Origin: Ganoderma boninense
Lineage: Eukaryota; Basidiomycota; Agaricomycetes; Polyporales; Polyporaceae
Length of the DNA stretch: 64,000 nucleotides
Assembly: GCA_002900995.3 (NCBI GenBank)
Contig: CM035304.1
Span: 3,667,612 to 3,731,611, forward strand
Reading direction: 5' to 3'
Part shown: one piece after another, positions 54,228 through 64,000 of the stretch
Layout: every line of letters starts with the position of its first letter
Numbering within the stretch: position 1 is the first letter of the stretch
Notes under the pieces: model-generated
What the model was told of the DNA's origin: nothing
The model's database searches: none
What the model saw: only the letters and a program-made list of their open reading frames with translations
Translations under genes and position numbers: made by a program

Positions 54228-56365
54228 CTACAAGCCCCCATCGGTTCTATTCTTCGCTGGGGGCTCGCCGGTTGTGGTATTCCAGCCATGGCCAGCCGGG
54301 ACGTCCCAGTCCCCATGGCACGCCCACGCCCAATCGGTCTTCTGGATTGTTTCGCGCTGGGCCACCACAAACGCAGATACTGAGCACAACCCGTGAGCGT
54401 CGTCTGCGGGGCAACCGCGTACGCTGCCCAAAGAAGTAACGCCATCGTTGACGACGATGCGGATCTGGGGCTCTGGCCTCGAATCGCAGGAGAGGACTGA
54501 GGAAGGAACACGTTATATGGAGAAGTAGATGGGCGCCGAGAGGGACACATACGTTGGAATTGCACGTTGGACGCGAAAGGTGCGAGATGCGAAGTCTTGA
54601 AAGAGCGGTTGACGGGGATGTGGTCTGAAGGAAGGGGGGACCGTCTGTGGCAAAATTTGAAAGATTGAGGGCCGTCAAGACTGGAGTGGTTTCGTCGCGG
54701 TGAATACGTGGATGTGGAAGAAGGGGGCAAAAAAAGACGGACCGTTAAGGATCACCGTGTCATGTGTTGCATCAACGTAGATGCTTTGGCCGAGAGGGAA
54801 CGTGGAAGGGTTGTCGTTGATTGTTGCGTTGGTTGAGGAGTTGTGAACGGAAATACGGGTATTGGTGAGCCTGGAAACGAGTTCTTGGATGTACCCAACA
54901 CCCAGTGCACGGGCAGTTGGGGAGCCAAAAGCGGAATTATACCAGAAGTTGAGGTCGACACTGGAAGGTTGCGTCAGGCCGAAAGCCGTCATGACAAAGG
55001 GAAAACGTACGCGTAGTCGAACCCTCTCCAGTCCTCTTCGGTAAACAGCTCGCAGAACTTGGAATATCCCAATGCGATCGTCTGGAGGGAGTCGTGAATG
55101 AAGGACGAACATAGGATGAGATTGGAAACGAACCTCATAGGGACAAAGCTGTTGCATGGTATAGACATCTTCGATGGACAGTTCAATACCTTCGATTTGG
55201 GAATTGAGACGAACGCGTGCGTCTTGGAGATAAATTTCGGCCCATTCTCGGACGTAAGGAAGAGCACGCTCGCCGCGAGTCTTACTCTGGGCGTTGGGGC
55301 AAGTCTTGGAAGGGACGAGGGTGTTGTTGAAACCTTGAGCTTCAATAGTGATGAGTTGTTCATACTGGCCCTCGAGTTTGGGGCCGAAGAAGCCGAGAGC
55401 AAAGTTGAGGGCGGAGGACAGCATTCGGTCTTGAGACTCGGTACGGAAGACGGGGAGGGAGTTGGCAGCAGTGAAGTTGCGGAGGAGGAAACCGTACTTG
55501 ATCCTCATGGAAACACCAAGATCGACTGGAAGATTGGGGAAAGAAGGCGATGAGAAAGAACTTGAGAAGTCGTGAGGAGAGCTCACAGAGTTGCTGACGG
55601 CCAAAGGGAGTAAGGATTTCCTCTCCGAGTTTGTATGTCCTGTGAAGTAAAAGGTTGAAGAGGGGACGATGATGAGGGGCATGTAACACACCAATCATTG
55701 AGGAAGTCCAAGTGGCCGTGTGCGGTCCAAAAGGGAGGGGCGGATTGTAGGCGAGCGGAGAAATTTGCGGGACCTCCGTAGGAAGCGGAACCAGTAGGAT
55801 AGCGAGCACCATGACGGTGAAGGAGGTGGAGGGCGGTGATGCGGCAACCATGAGGAGGATCTAGAGTAGCATTTACGCCGAAGAGGGGAGGGGGGACTGA
55901 GAACCAGGGAGAGAGGTTCCCCCAGTGGGAGAATATGTCGAAGTTGGGGTGTGAATGCGTGTGGTCTGTTAGGATCTGTGGGGGAAGCAAATGAGGTGCG
56001 CCGGTATGGATGGGATAGGCGGGAGCGGTTGCGACGAGAGCGGGTTCTGCGCCGGTGGGAGTTGGGCCAGGGTAGCCGACGTCGGATGGAAAGAGGTGGG
56101 GATGGACATTGGTGGGGGACGGGGGAGGGTAGTGATGGATGTCGGTAGATGCAGGGCGCGGAAGGGGGGACGTTTGAGAAACGGGTGGAGAAATGGGGTG
56201 GATTAAGGAGGCGAGTGGGGGGAAGAAGTGGGGGACGAGAGAGGCGGAGAGGCAGCCAAGAGCATAGGCGAGGAGGACATGGCGGGCGGAGAAGAATGAA
56301 GGGGGGGGACGAGTGCGACGGGGCTGCTGGAGCTCGACGTCGGAGGGGGGCTTGGAGAGAGACAT
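54228..56365 (-). CDS. Membrane-anchored histidine acid phosphatase with one-base frame break
   Basis: Exons 56365-55692, 55639-55587, 55525-55134, 55081-55011, 54960-54743, 54680-54553 and 54496-54228. Residues 28-46 form a membrane anchor (ARHVLLAYALGCLSASLVPH), followed by a Pro-rich stalk. The catalytic RHGARYPT is at 184-191. GVSMRIKYGFLL, FRTESQDRMLSSALNFALGF and DATHDTVI (the HD proton donor) follow, and the C-terminus has RIVVNDGV..GCP..GLC. This is the histidine acid phosphatase/phytase family: extracellular phosphate release, with the nucleophile His in RHG. The exons sum to 1805 nt, one short of a multiple of three. The frame is lost in exon 6 at a run of six C (54634-54639), after which the family sequence continues in another frame. 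Either the run was miscalled or the gene is newly broken. Confidence 0.88.
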
Positions 56366-56570
56366 TCGCTGCTCGCCGACGGAGGACGATGGTCGTTGAG
56401 GACGAGTGCAAGCAAGTGCAAGCCGTGCGGGCCAGTCCCTGCGAGTCCCAAGCGTCCTCGCCCACGCCTCGCATCGCGCGCCAGGCGGGCACGGTCACCT
56501 GACCTGCACGCTGAGCGCTCAAGGGATAGCGCTGGCTGCATGGCTGGGCAAGTTCGCCAGACTCGGACGG

Positions 56571-56900
56571 ATGCCCAAGGACATGAAGAAGGGTACTGTA
56601 ATCTCCCAAACGGACCTGGACAGATCCGACGGTACATTTCTGGAGGAGGGCGTCAACCTGACGAGGAAGGACAATCCGGCCAATACCGCCTGCGCGAACT
56701 GCGGCACACCTCATGGGCTCAAGGCATGCTCTCAGTGCGGACAACGCTACTACTGTGGCAAGCAATGCCAGAGGGTGCGTGTCGCATTCGTGGCGTACAC
56801 GGTGGTGTCTGGCGGAGCTCATCGTGATGTCGATCCTGCATGACAGATACACTGGAGGGAAGGCCACAAGCGTGTGTGTGGAAAGAAGGGCAATCACTAG
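56571..56900 (+). CDS. Small MYND zinc-finger protein
   Basis: Two exons (56571-56774 and 56847-56900) encode 85 residues. A MYND finger begins at residue 41: CANC..CSQC..YYCGKQCQRIHWREGHKRVC, with the eight Cys/His ligands in the usual spacing. Nothing else is visible beyond a short polar N-terminus, so it is a stand-alone finger, probably a protein-protein contact module. The frame is open upstream without an earlier ATG in good context. It is divergent from the phosphatase gene, with 205 bp between starts. Confidence 0.75.
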
Positions 56901-57223
56901 GGCCGTCAGTAATAATGTGCTTGTACCAACAATTCCTCTTCGAGCGAAATCGGCATCTAATTCTCGTCGCGGATGGTGGCCTCACTATCAGGAAACAGAC
57001 ACCGAAAGGCAGACGGCAGATGACACGCTAACATCCCAGCAAGCTGTATTCGCAATCCAGACATCATCCCGAGTAGTGACAACCAGCGACCCAATAGCGA
57101 ATTCCCTCCTCGACGTTCAACCCTACGCCGCCGCCCCAAAGAGGTGGCATTCGCAGATATCGACCAAAACCCAAGCACACATCGCATAGCTAGCACCGGA
57201 CAAACAGCCTTGACCATCCATAC

Positions 57224-58546
57224 TCATTGTCCGACAGGATAAATCGCTGAACTCAAGCCCCGTCCCGTCGCAAGCGGTTCATTGTGGTCGGCGGGCGGGC
57301 CTCTGCGACCGAACCAATCGAGGTCCATGAACCACCTCTCGGACTTCACCCTCGCGTGAGGACCATCGACACTGTTACTGGCATCCGTAAGGGGACCGCG
57401 GTCCTCGACGGCAGCAGTAGATGAACTTGGGCCGGGGAGACACTCGCTTAGCTCCGAGGCCGTTGCCTGCCTCCCGTAACGAGGCTCATCGGGAGCAGCA
57501 TCCAGACGGTCCTGGGAGGGTGGGGTGACTCGGATGTAGGCAGAAGTCTCGTCGGACTGGCCCTGGTAGATAGCAAGCTGGAGTTCAAGCGGACTGCCGC
57601 TCACGGTGGTGTCTGGTCCCTGCCCGTGAATGAGAGCGGCTGCTCCCGCATCGTCGGATGGGTGCAAGGAAGGAGGTGCAGAGGTGCCCAGACGAGAGGA
57701 CGCGGACACGAACGACGTATGGGAAGGGCTAAGCGTAGATGAGCTGCTCGCGGAGAAGCAACTGATAGTATTGTCCTCGTCGACGACCGTAACGCTCCCT
57801 CGTACGTGTCCTGCAGGAGTTGCGGAGTCCTGTACAGATCGAGACCGGTCGTATCCGTTTTGGCTGGCAATCTGGGCGGGGGGAGTCCTCTGGAAATTCC
57901 TGCGGATGGCGTTCTCGTCGGTTGCGTCATCGGGACCTACCAATGTCGGGGACAAACAACGAGATTGGATAGCGTCCGGGGATGGGGGGCTGGCGCGATA
58001 TGCCGGCGGGTTGTCCCAGCCGGGACCATTGGGGCAGGCTGGGCAGTAGCACGGGGGCGCGTTGTAGGGCCCAGAGACGCAAGACTGGCACATTTGTACC
58101 GCTCTGGCGTGAGGGGCTGAGCGATGAGCATGAGGAGGACTCCTGGGCAGGTAAGTCGACCTATCGCGGGGGTTCTCCGGAAGAGCGAGTCCCGGCGGAG
58201 GGAACTTGAGGCTGACAAGACTGCGACCGTCAGACGCGTCAGAGATGCTGCTGTGGGGGATGCGTGCATCAATGCGCGGTTCGAGGAGGTAGCTTTGGGA
58301 GGTCCGCTTCCTCCACCTAACGGCAAGGGCAAAAGCGGCGATCATGGCAATACCGAAGAGGATAGCAGCGAGCGATACGGCGAAATTGAGAAGATAGTGG
58401 TGGTTCCTTTCGGTGGAAGGTGAAACAGGACTAGTATGAGGGCGGTGAATGGAGTAGGGCGTTGGCGTTGGGTTCTCCAGGACTGGCATCGTGGAACGGA
58501 ACAAGGCCCCACGATGAATATGCACGGCCGTCGAGAGGTTATACAT
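57224..58546 (-). CDS. Single-pass membrane protein, function unknown
   Basis: One frame of 440 residues from ATG 58546 (MYNLSTAVHIH). A short Ser/Thr/Pro-rich outer part is followed by one helix at 52-76 (LLNFAVSLAAILFGIAMIAA) and a basic stop-transfer (RWRKR). The long polar tail has a Cys-rich patch (MCQSCVSGPYNAPPCYCPAC) leading into DNPPAY, a PPxY motif that could bind WW-domain proteins such as Rsp5/NEDD4 ligases. The frame is open upstream to 58609 without another ATG, so an upstream exon is possible. Many agaricomycete proteins have this plan of a short S/T-rich ectodomain, one helix and a disordered tail. Confidence 0.6.
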   Translation of the reverse strand: MYNLSTAVHIHRGALFRSTMPVLENPTPTPYSIHRPHTSPVSPSTERNHHYLLNFAVSLAAILFGIAMIAAFALAVRWRKRTSQSYLLEPRIDARIPHSSISDASDGRSLVSLKFPPPGLALPENPRDRSTYLPRSPPHAHRSAPHARAVQMCQSCVSGPYNAPPCYCPACPNGPGWDNPPAYRASPPSPDAIQSRCLSPTLVGPDDATDENAIRRNFQRTPPAQIASQNGYDRSRSVQDSATPAGHVRGSVTVVDEDNTISCFSASSSSTLSPSHTSFVSASSRLGTSAPPSLHPSDDAGAAALIHGQGPDTTVSGSPLELQLAIYQGQSDETSAYIRVTPPSQDRLDAAPDEPRYGRQATASELSECLPGPSSSTAAVEDRGPLTDASNSVDGPHARVKSERWFMDLDWFGRRGPPADHNEPLATGRGLSSAIYPVGQ

Positions 58547-58757
58547 GCGACCGAGGCTATCATGGCGGCTGGTTGTAGCGTATGGAAGACGATCGCTGTC
58601 AACCACCAAACACGATGCACCTTGGGCCGTATTCGAATACTTCGATCTCGATCTACATCAGATTGTTCCCCGAGGAGCATGACTAGTGCAACCGAATCAT
58701 ATTGAAGCATACTATAACGTACAGGCAGGGATCGTGCCTTCATTCAGGAGCTGACTA

Positions 58758-61219
58758 TCACGCACCGGGTCCCAGAGTCCCATTCTGGCTAATGCACCAA
58801 TGAGGACGAGCACATGGCGGACCCGAATTGAATGGTTCATCCCCAGCATTCTTCAATAACAAGGCTACGACGCCATGTGCTGGGACGGCTTGAACAGTAT
58901 AATTCCGCACAGCCGTTCCATTGTCAGTGTGCGCCCAGAGGTCCTGAGGTCAGAAGTATGAGTTTGAGAATATTCCGAAAAGAAGACTGACATACGTGGA
59001 CAGAATATTGGCGGCCAGCGCGGATCCACGGAGATTCGGTCAGGTTGAAAAACATGTCAGCTGGCTCGTCAAGCGTATTGATCTGGGGTGAGCATCAGCG
59101 ACTATCTCTGGGAAGGCGGTGGAGACGACGGACCAACATGAAAAGAGTCCCATTCTGAGACTCGCCGCTCCAATACTGTGCCGGGTGAGTCGAGTTGGTG
59201 ACCCAGTCGGGCTATCGCGCCTGTATGTCAAATATTCACCACAGATTTCTAACGAAACTGTATCGCACGTTGATGCCCCAACGGAATGGTGAGACACTAG
59301 TACCAACAACGCTGTCCTGGTTAATTGCGAGAATTTCCTTGTTCTTCATGATAGAAAGGTTCTCGTCACTGATCGTGGAAAGCTTAACATACGCAAAGTC
59401 TCAGCAGATTAATCAAATCCATGACGGGAAAATGACCGTACGTCTGCACTGATGAGGAGAGGTGACTTCATGAGAGCCCATACAGTGAAGTGGGTCTTCG
59501 CTTCCTCAAACGTGAGGTTTCCATTTCCACTGTGATACATAGCGCCATGAGGCAAGCGTCATTTCGAACTTTGACGTGAATCTCACATTTCAAGCTAAGG
59601 ACGAACAAGAAAACAAGAAAACGTGAGCCAAGCGTACCTTTTACTAGGTCACCTGACTTACAATATCCATATCGTTGTGACCGTAAAAGTCTGAAGCCCA
59701 AGCAATGAACGAATTCCTAACGTTTCGTTAATAGTGTCGAAAGTGGAACAACACCTCCGATCTTCACTCACTGGTTGATGATATCGGTAATGGAATCCCA
59801 ATTTGGACCTAAGAAACCAAATTGATCGGGAAATGGGCGAAGCTGTGTGCATGGTACGCACTGATGTCGCCAGTTGTCTATGGCAATGCGATGACGGTCA
59901 AAAGGTAGAATGGAGGGTATGACGAAGTACCCACCCGCCAACTTTGACCAAATCGCCGTGCCCACAGCCAGGGTTGCTCCTTGATTTAAAATAGACGTCA
60001 GTTAATAATGAGGGAGCACTACGAGGATACGACTGACCTCGCCCCATTCGCAGAGAGACAGAATCAGCGGGGGTTTTCTAGTGTCCTCGGCGAGCTGTGC
60101 AATAGCGTCTGCGATTCGCTGGTACTCTGCACCATTAATCAGAACACTAGTCAATTAGCTCAATCGGTCGTATGGCATAACACTGACTTCCGACGATTCC
60201 CTGGCGGATAATGCCATCGTATGGTACTAGAGCCATCGTTAGTGTCCAGAATGCACAGATATCTTAGTGGAACTGCTCTCATACTCGCGCAGTTATCGAA
60301 CCTGACATCATCGTAGGTGTAATTATGTGATTCAACGAGAGGGGAAGGTCACACACTTGAGATAATCGAAGCCCCAGTCCTGGAACAGCTTAGCATCCCG
60401 GTATTCGTTCTGGTAAGAACCGGGATAAAGCTGGCAGGTAAACCATCCAGAATCGCTGTACTAGATCATTGGAGGAGTAAGAATTGGAATGGATGTGATT
60501 GCGATTGTTGTGCCTTACAATCCCGGCATCGCTTAGAAGAAAGCTATAGTGAGCGACGGTACGGACAAGACAAGACCCCAAGATGGACAGACACATACAG
60601 ACCAAGCGTGTGGATCTCGCCGGTGAGAGTATTCATTCCCGAGGGAAAACGATCAGCATCTGAAGGAGTATGAGAATCAAGAATGGAGGCGAGGATCGAA
60701 GAGGTCGGACTAGCTAGAATGTCTCCCGAAGGACTGCGGCTCTTCTCTGCGTAACAGTCGTCGAGGTTGACACGATTATAGCCGACATCCTGGCCAGAGT
60801 TAGAGGGGTGGAGGAAGGGAAGAAGTCAGAGTGTGGTCAGACCTTGAGGCCCAGTTTGACGAGGCGACGGGCGGCTTCGAGGACGACAGTCTCGTTGATG
60901 TTACACTGTACAAAAAGAAAGATAAGAATGGATGATGAGTGAGGGTAATGAACTGACGCCATAGGCATTCCATGCTATTGGAAGGACGGGGTGAGGTTGA
61001 GAGTCGAAAGGTAGAAGAGAAAACGGGCTGACTGTTGTACCCCAACGCTAGAGGGACGAGGGTAGATGAACGGAGGATTTTAGAATGGGATGTGTAAAAC
61101 GAACCTGGAAGCTTTCCGACCCGATTGTTGAGAGCTTGGGTTTGAAGGGGGTGAGTAGAGAAGAGAGTGGCGCCTGCAAAGAATGAAGCGAGGAGGAGGA
61201 GAAGAAGAGAGGAGCCCAT
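58758..61219 (-). CDS. Secreted alpha-galactosidase, glycoside hydrolase family 27
   Basis: The ATG at 61219 begins a signal peptide ([20 protein letters not shown]). Many small exons follow: [106 protein letters not shown] with the nucleophile Asp (near 60310-60380), [67 protein letters not shown], and a beta-rich C-terminal domain ([15 protein letters not shown]). This is the GH27 order; the enzyme removes terminal alpha-galactose from oligosaccharides and polysaccharides outside the cell. More than a dozen introns make exact borders uncertain. The stop is at 58758-58760. Confidence 0.85.
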
Positions 61220-61839
61220 CAGGGTGGAAGACGGAGAGGATGCTTTTGTGTACAAAGGAGAGAACGGATGAGAATGGAGGGGAGGATTATATAAGAGAGG
61301 ACATACGAAGGCGGGGATGGGTCAAGCGGGCTGATGTGGAGGAAAATGAGGCCTGCCCTGGGGGAAACTTGTGGCCGAGAGGCATGCTGGCGGCGGATGA
61401 TGGATGTAAAGAGGGAATGAGGTGGAGCGCGAAGAGGACCACCGTGACCTGGTCCGGAGGCGGCAGACGTCATGGGACCCGGCGGGACCTCCGCTCGAGT
61501 CCGTTTGAATTCTGCTGCTCATCGGCCTGTTTAATATTTCCATGAGCGTGATCGACGGGAGGCTGCGTACTTGAGCGTCGAGGACATACCGCCCCCGTAG
61601 ACGTGCGACTCTGTCTTGAACGAGGACGCGACAATGGCCGTCACGTGTTGTTTGACTGGGAGTGCAGACTCGCGTCGCCTCAACCTCGTCTCAACCAAGC
61701 CACCACTCTCCGACTCGCACCGCCCGCCTACACGACTCCTCCCCGACATCCGTCCTCCTCCCCGACATCCGTCCTCCTCCCCGCCACACCAGCACCACCC
61801 GGTCCCCACTCCCCGTCGCCCTCGCCTCACTGTCAGGCC
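61220..61839. other. Divergent intergenic region
   Basis: Upstream sequence of the GH27 gene (minus) and of the Ser/Pro-rich gene (plus). A tandem duplication (CTCCTCCCCGACATCCGTC, near 61736-61780) is visible. No gene was seen. Confidence 0.5.
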
Positions 61840-63644
61840 ATGCCCTCCCCGACGCCCGCTCCCTGGCTTGTCCTCTTCCTTTCTCTCCCTGCCGTCCTCG
61901 CCCTTCCTCTCCCCGACCCCCCATTTCCCCCTCTGTCCTTTCAGCCCCTTCCCTTCCTCATCGCCCTCCTCCCATTTCCGATCCTGGCCACCCTCAAGTA
62001 TTTCTACCTCCGCTTCCGCAGGGGCCAATCCATTCATGCCGCCCCCCTCTCTCTCCATCCCAACCCTCCCCATTCTACCTCGCTCTCAATCCCTATCTCA
62101 TCGGTTTCTTCGGTTCTCCCCTCTGGGAAACAACCATCTTTTGTAGGATCCATGCCCAATTCCCCCCTTCTCTCTCCAATCCCCCACCTATTCCCCTCTC
62201 TTTCCATCTCCGCTCCTCTCAATCAGACAAGTCCACAACGAACACCTCCACCCTCGTCTCCTCTTTCTCCCGCAAATCACGATCTGTTCTTTGTCCCCCC
62301 TCCCGTTCTTCCCTCCCTCTTACTCCTCGTCCCTCCTCCTTCCGTCCCTCGCATCCCCTCGTCCCCCCTTCCATTCACGTATCGTCCTCTCTCTCCCCCA
62401 CCCTCATGCAGATCATGGCTCCAGTTCTCAATTCTTCCTATGATCTCTCCTCTCTCATCCCCACAACCTGCCTTCCTCCTCCCACCGCCCACTCAATCTC
62501 CGTCTCCTCCCCAGCGACTTATTCCTGTACGTTTCTTGCCTGCTTATCCCCTCTCTCCGTCCTCACTGTCTCTTCTCTAGCTTTGCTTTTCCCTACTTCC
62601 CTCAATGTTTCCTCTACCCCAACCCTTCCCTTTATCTTCCTCCCTAAACAACTCCCTCCTTCTCCCACACCCTCCATCCATTCAATATCCCCGTCTCCCA
62701 CTTCCCTCTCGCTCGCCGTCTTTCATTCTCCCCTCGCTTCACGCATCCCCGTCCCCAAACCGATATATACCCCTTCTCTCAGGCCCGAGAGTTGTGTCGT
62801 TTTGCCCCGTGATTGGCCTACTAGTCAAGAAATCGCACTTCTCGACTCGGCCGTCCAGGTCCCTGCCAACAGCGGCTCTCTTCCCCGTCGTCCCACTGAA
62901 CTTGATTCCGAACTAAAACATACTAGGCCGCTCGCCATCCTCAGGTCTCCCCCCAAATTAGTCCGCCTTCCGTCTCCACCACTCGACGGCTCCTTTGCTT
63001 CTCCCCGGTCACCACAGCTTATCTCTCAGCAGTCTACTTGCATGGCTCCTAGCCCCACGCTCTCTTTCTTGCGCAGCTCCCAATGTGAAGAATGGGACCT
63101 TACCGACCTACAAGACCTCGATGGCAGACTGGATGTCGACGCTATTTCTCGCGCTCTCGGTCTAGGACTTGGACTCGACCTGCCCGCCTCCGTGAGTAAC
63201 CACGACTTGGACGATTCAGAGCATGCCTCTTCTTCTCATTCTGGTTCGGCCGCCGAGAGCGAAAGCGAAGGCACAAGTGACTGCGGCCTCCCCTTCGATG
63301 AACAATCCAACTCTGCAGGTTCTATGAAGTCTCTTGGCTGGGACCCTCGAGAAGGTGACTTGGCGACATTCCTGGGGATCAGCCTCCAAATGCACGTCCA
63401 TGGGCAGCCGTTGTCAGTCATTCCGGAAGAGACCAGCAGTGAAATGGGCTCGAGCGCCGACGAGGACGAGGAGGATCTCTTGGCTAGACTCGACACCGGC
63501 GTGGCGGACTCCTACGATGAGAAGGCGGATGTTGAAGCTAACGCTGAAGGCACGGTATCGAACGCCCGAAGTGCGAGTTTCGTCTGGGACGGGAGCTGGA
63601 GAGAGGGTGAATCAATCGCCAGGTGTGTGATTGTCACTCCCTAG
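61840..63644 (+). CDS. Ser/Pro-rich protein with acidic C-terminus, model incomplete
   Basis: ATG 61840 starts a hydrophobic N-terminus (MPSPTPAPWLVLFLSLPAVL) with a second hydrophobic stretch (FQPLPFLIALLPFPILATL) and a basic FYLRFRRG after it. One well-formed 54-bp intron is at 62527-62580 (GTACG..CTCTAG). The last 270 or so codons, ending TAG at 63642-63644, are in another frame (DWPTSQEIALLDSAVQVPAN; EEWDLTDLQDLDGRLDVDAI; GWDPREGDLATFLGI; SADEDEEDLLARLD) and look like genuine coding sequence. At least one more intron must join the two parts, and I could not place it. Function unknown. A polyadenylation-like AATAAA lies at 63800-63805. Confidence 0.45.
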
Positions 63645-64000
63645 CAGTGTGAAGCCTGACACCGTGGGCCTAGTTACAGACTGAGTGTTGGCGTTGCGTG
63701 TTGAACGTTGCTACATATGTAGATTTCATTTTTTGGCGATCTCGTCGTGCGATACCTCCCGTGTTCGTGCCGTTTATCTCAATGGCATTAATATTGTTTA
63801 ATAAACAGTCTATCACCTAGTATTTGTGTCTTTGAGCTTTGTACCTCTTACGCTTGAATGATTCAATGTTGTTCATGCACGAGTGATACGTGTTGCTGGT
63901 GTAACGCATATGCATCCCAGGCTAGGATATCGATCGGACTTGAAAATCGTGTAAAGGCCAAGGTGTAACCTGCAATCCCGGCAATCTGAGTTGGAAGAGA

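Noticed and set aside
55695..56897. 400-codon minus-strand frame beside the phosphatase exon 1
   Set aside because: It overlaps the phosphatase and MYND genes in another frame, with Pro/Arg/Ser-rich low-complexity content only.

Overview
The window is nuclear DNA of a basidiomycete fungus, most likely an agaricomycete. The genes have many 48-70 bp introns with GT..AG borders, and the host proteins (ETF-QO, Rad6-type E2, Dgk1-type kinase, GH27 galactosidase, histidine acid phosphatase) are fungal in layout. All identifications come from reading the sequence and from family knowledge; no database search was run.

The first 43 kb is a transposon-rich island. At 1-4128 (minus strand) lies a Copia-type LTR retrotransposon whose pol frame is open up to the window edge. 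A gene-poor stretch with large palindromes and a minisatellite follows (4129-6343). Next come three intron-rich genes (6.3-16.4 kb). One encodes a protein resembling the TET/JBP 2-oxoglutarate dioxygenases of mushrooms, here with an in-frame stop. One is an unrecognised gene on the minus strand. One encodes a histone-tail-like, highly charged protein. From 16.49 to 30.79 kb two copies of one Helitron (about 7 kb each) face each other tail to tail around a 100-N gap, each damaged differently. The minus copy abuts the 3' end of another Helitron, and that end is cut by a second Copia copy of the same family as the first (30821-35435), which is heavily decayed and carries a tRNA-Cys-like sequence at its damaged 3' end. 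After another 100-N gap, 36.4-42.0 kb is a relic of a different Helitron family. It is interrupted by three solo LTRs of one family, each with a perfect 5-bp target duplication, by one further LTR-like sequence, and by a Helitron 3' end.

From 44.0 kb to the end the DNA is ordinary host sequence, densely packed with genes: ETF-ubiquinone oxidoreductase (minus), a sucrose-type GPH/MFS transporter (plus), an unrecognised basic protein (plus), a RAD6-like E2 (plus), a DGK1-like CTP-dependent diacylglycerol kinase (plus), a membrane-anchored histidine acid phosphatase with a one-base frame break (minus), a small MYND-finger protein (plus), a single-pass membrane protein (minus), a GH27 alpha-galactosidase (minus) and a Ser/Pro-rich protein (plus). 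They do not form a pathway. Most are single housekeeping or secretory functions, with divergent promoters at 46.06-46.58 and 56.37-56.57 kb.

The most unusual items are the TET/JBP-like gene with its large undescribed C-terminal region, the palindromic Helitron pair, the gag-less Copia family primed by an internal initiator-tRNA fragment, and the spaced 30-bp palindromes near 4.3-5.4 kb.
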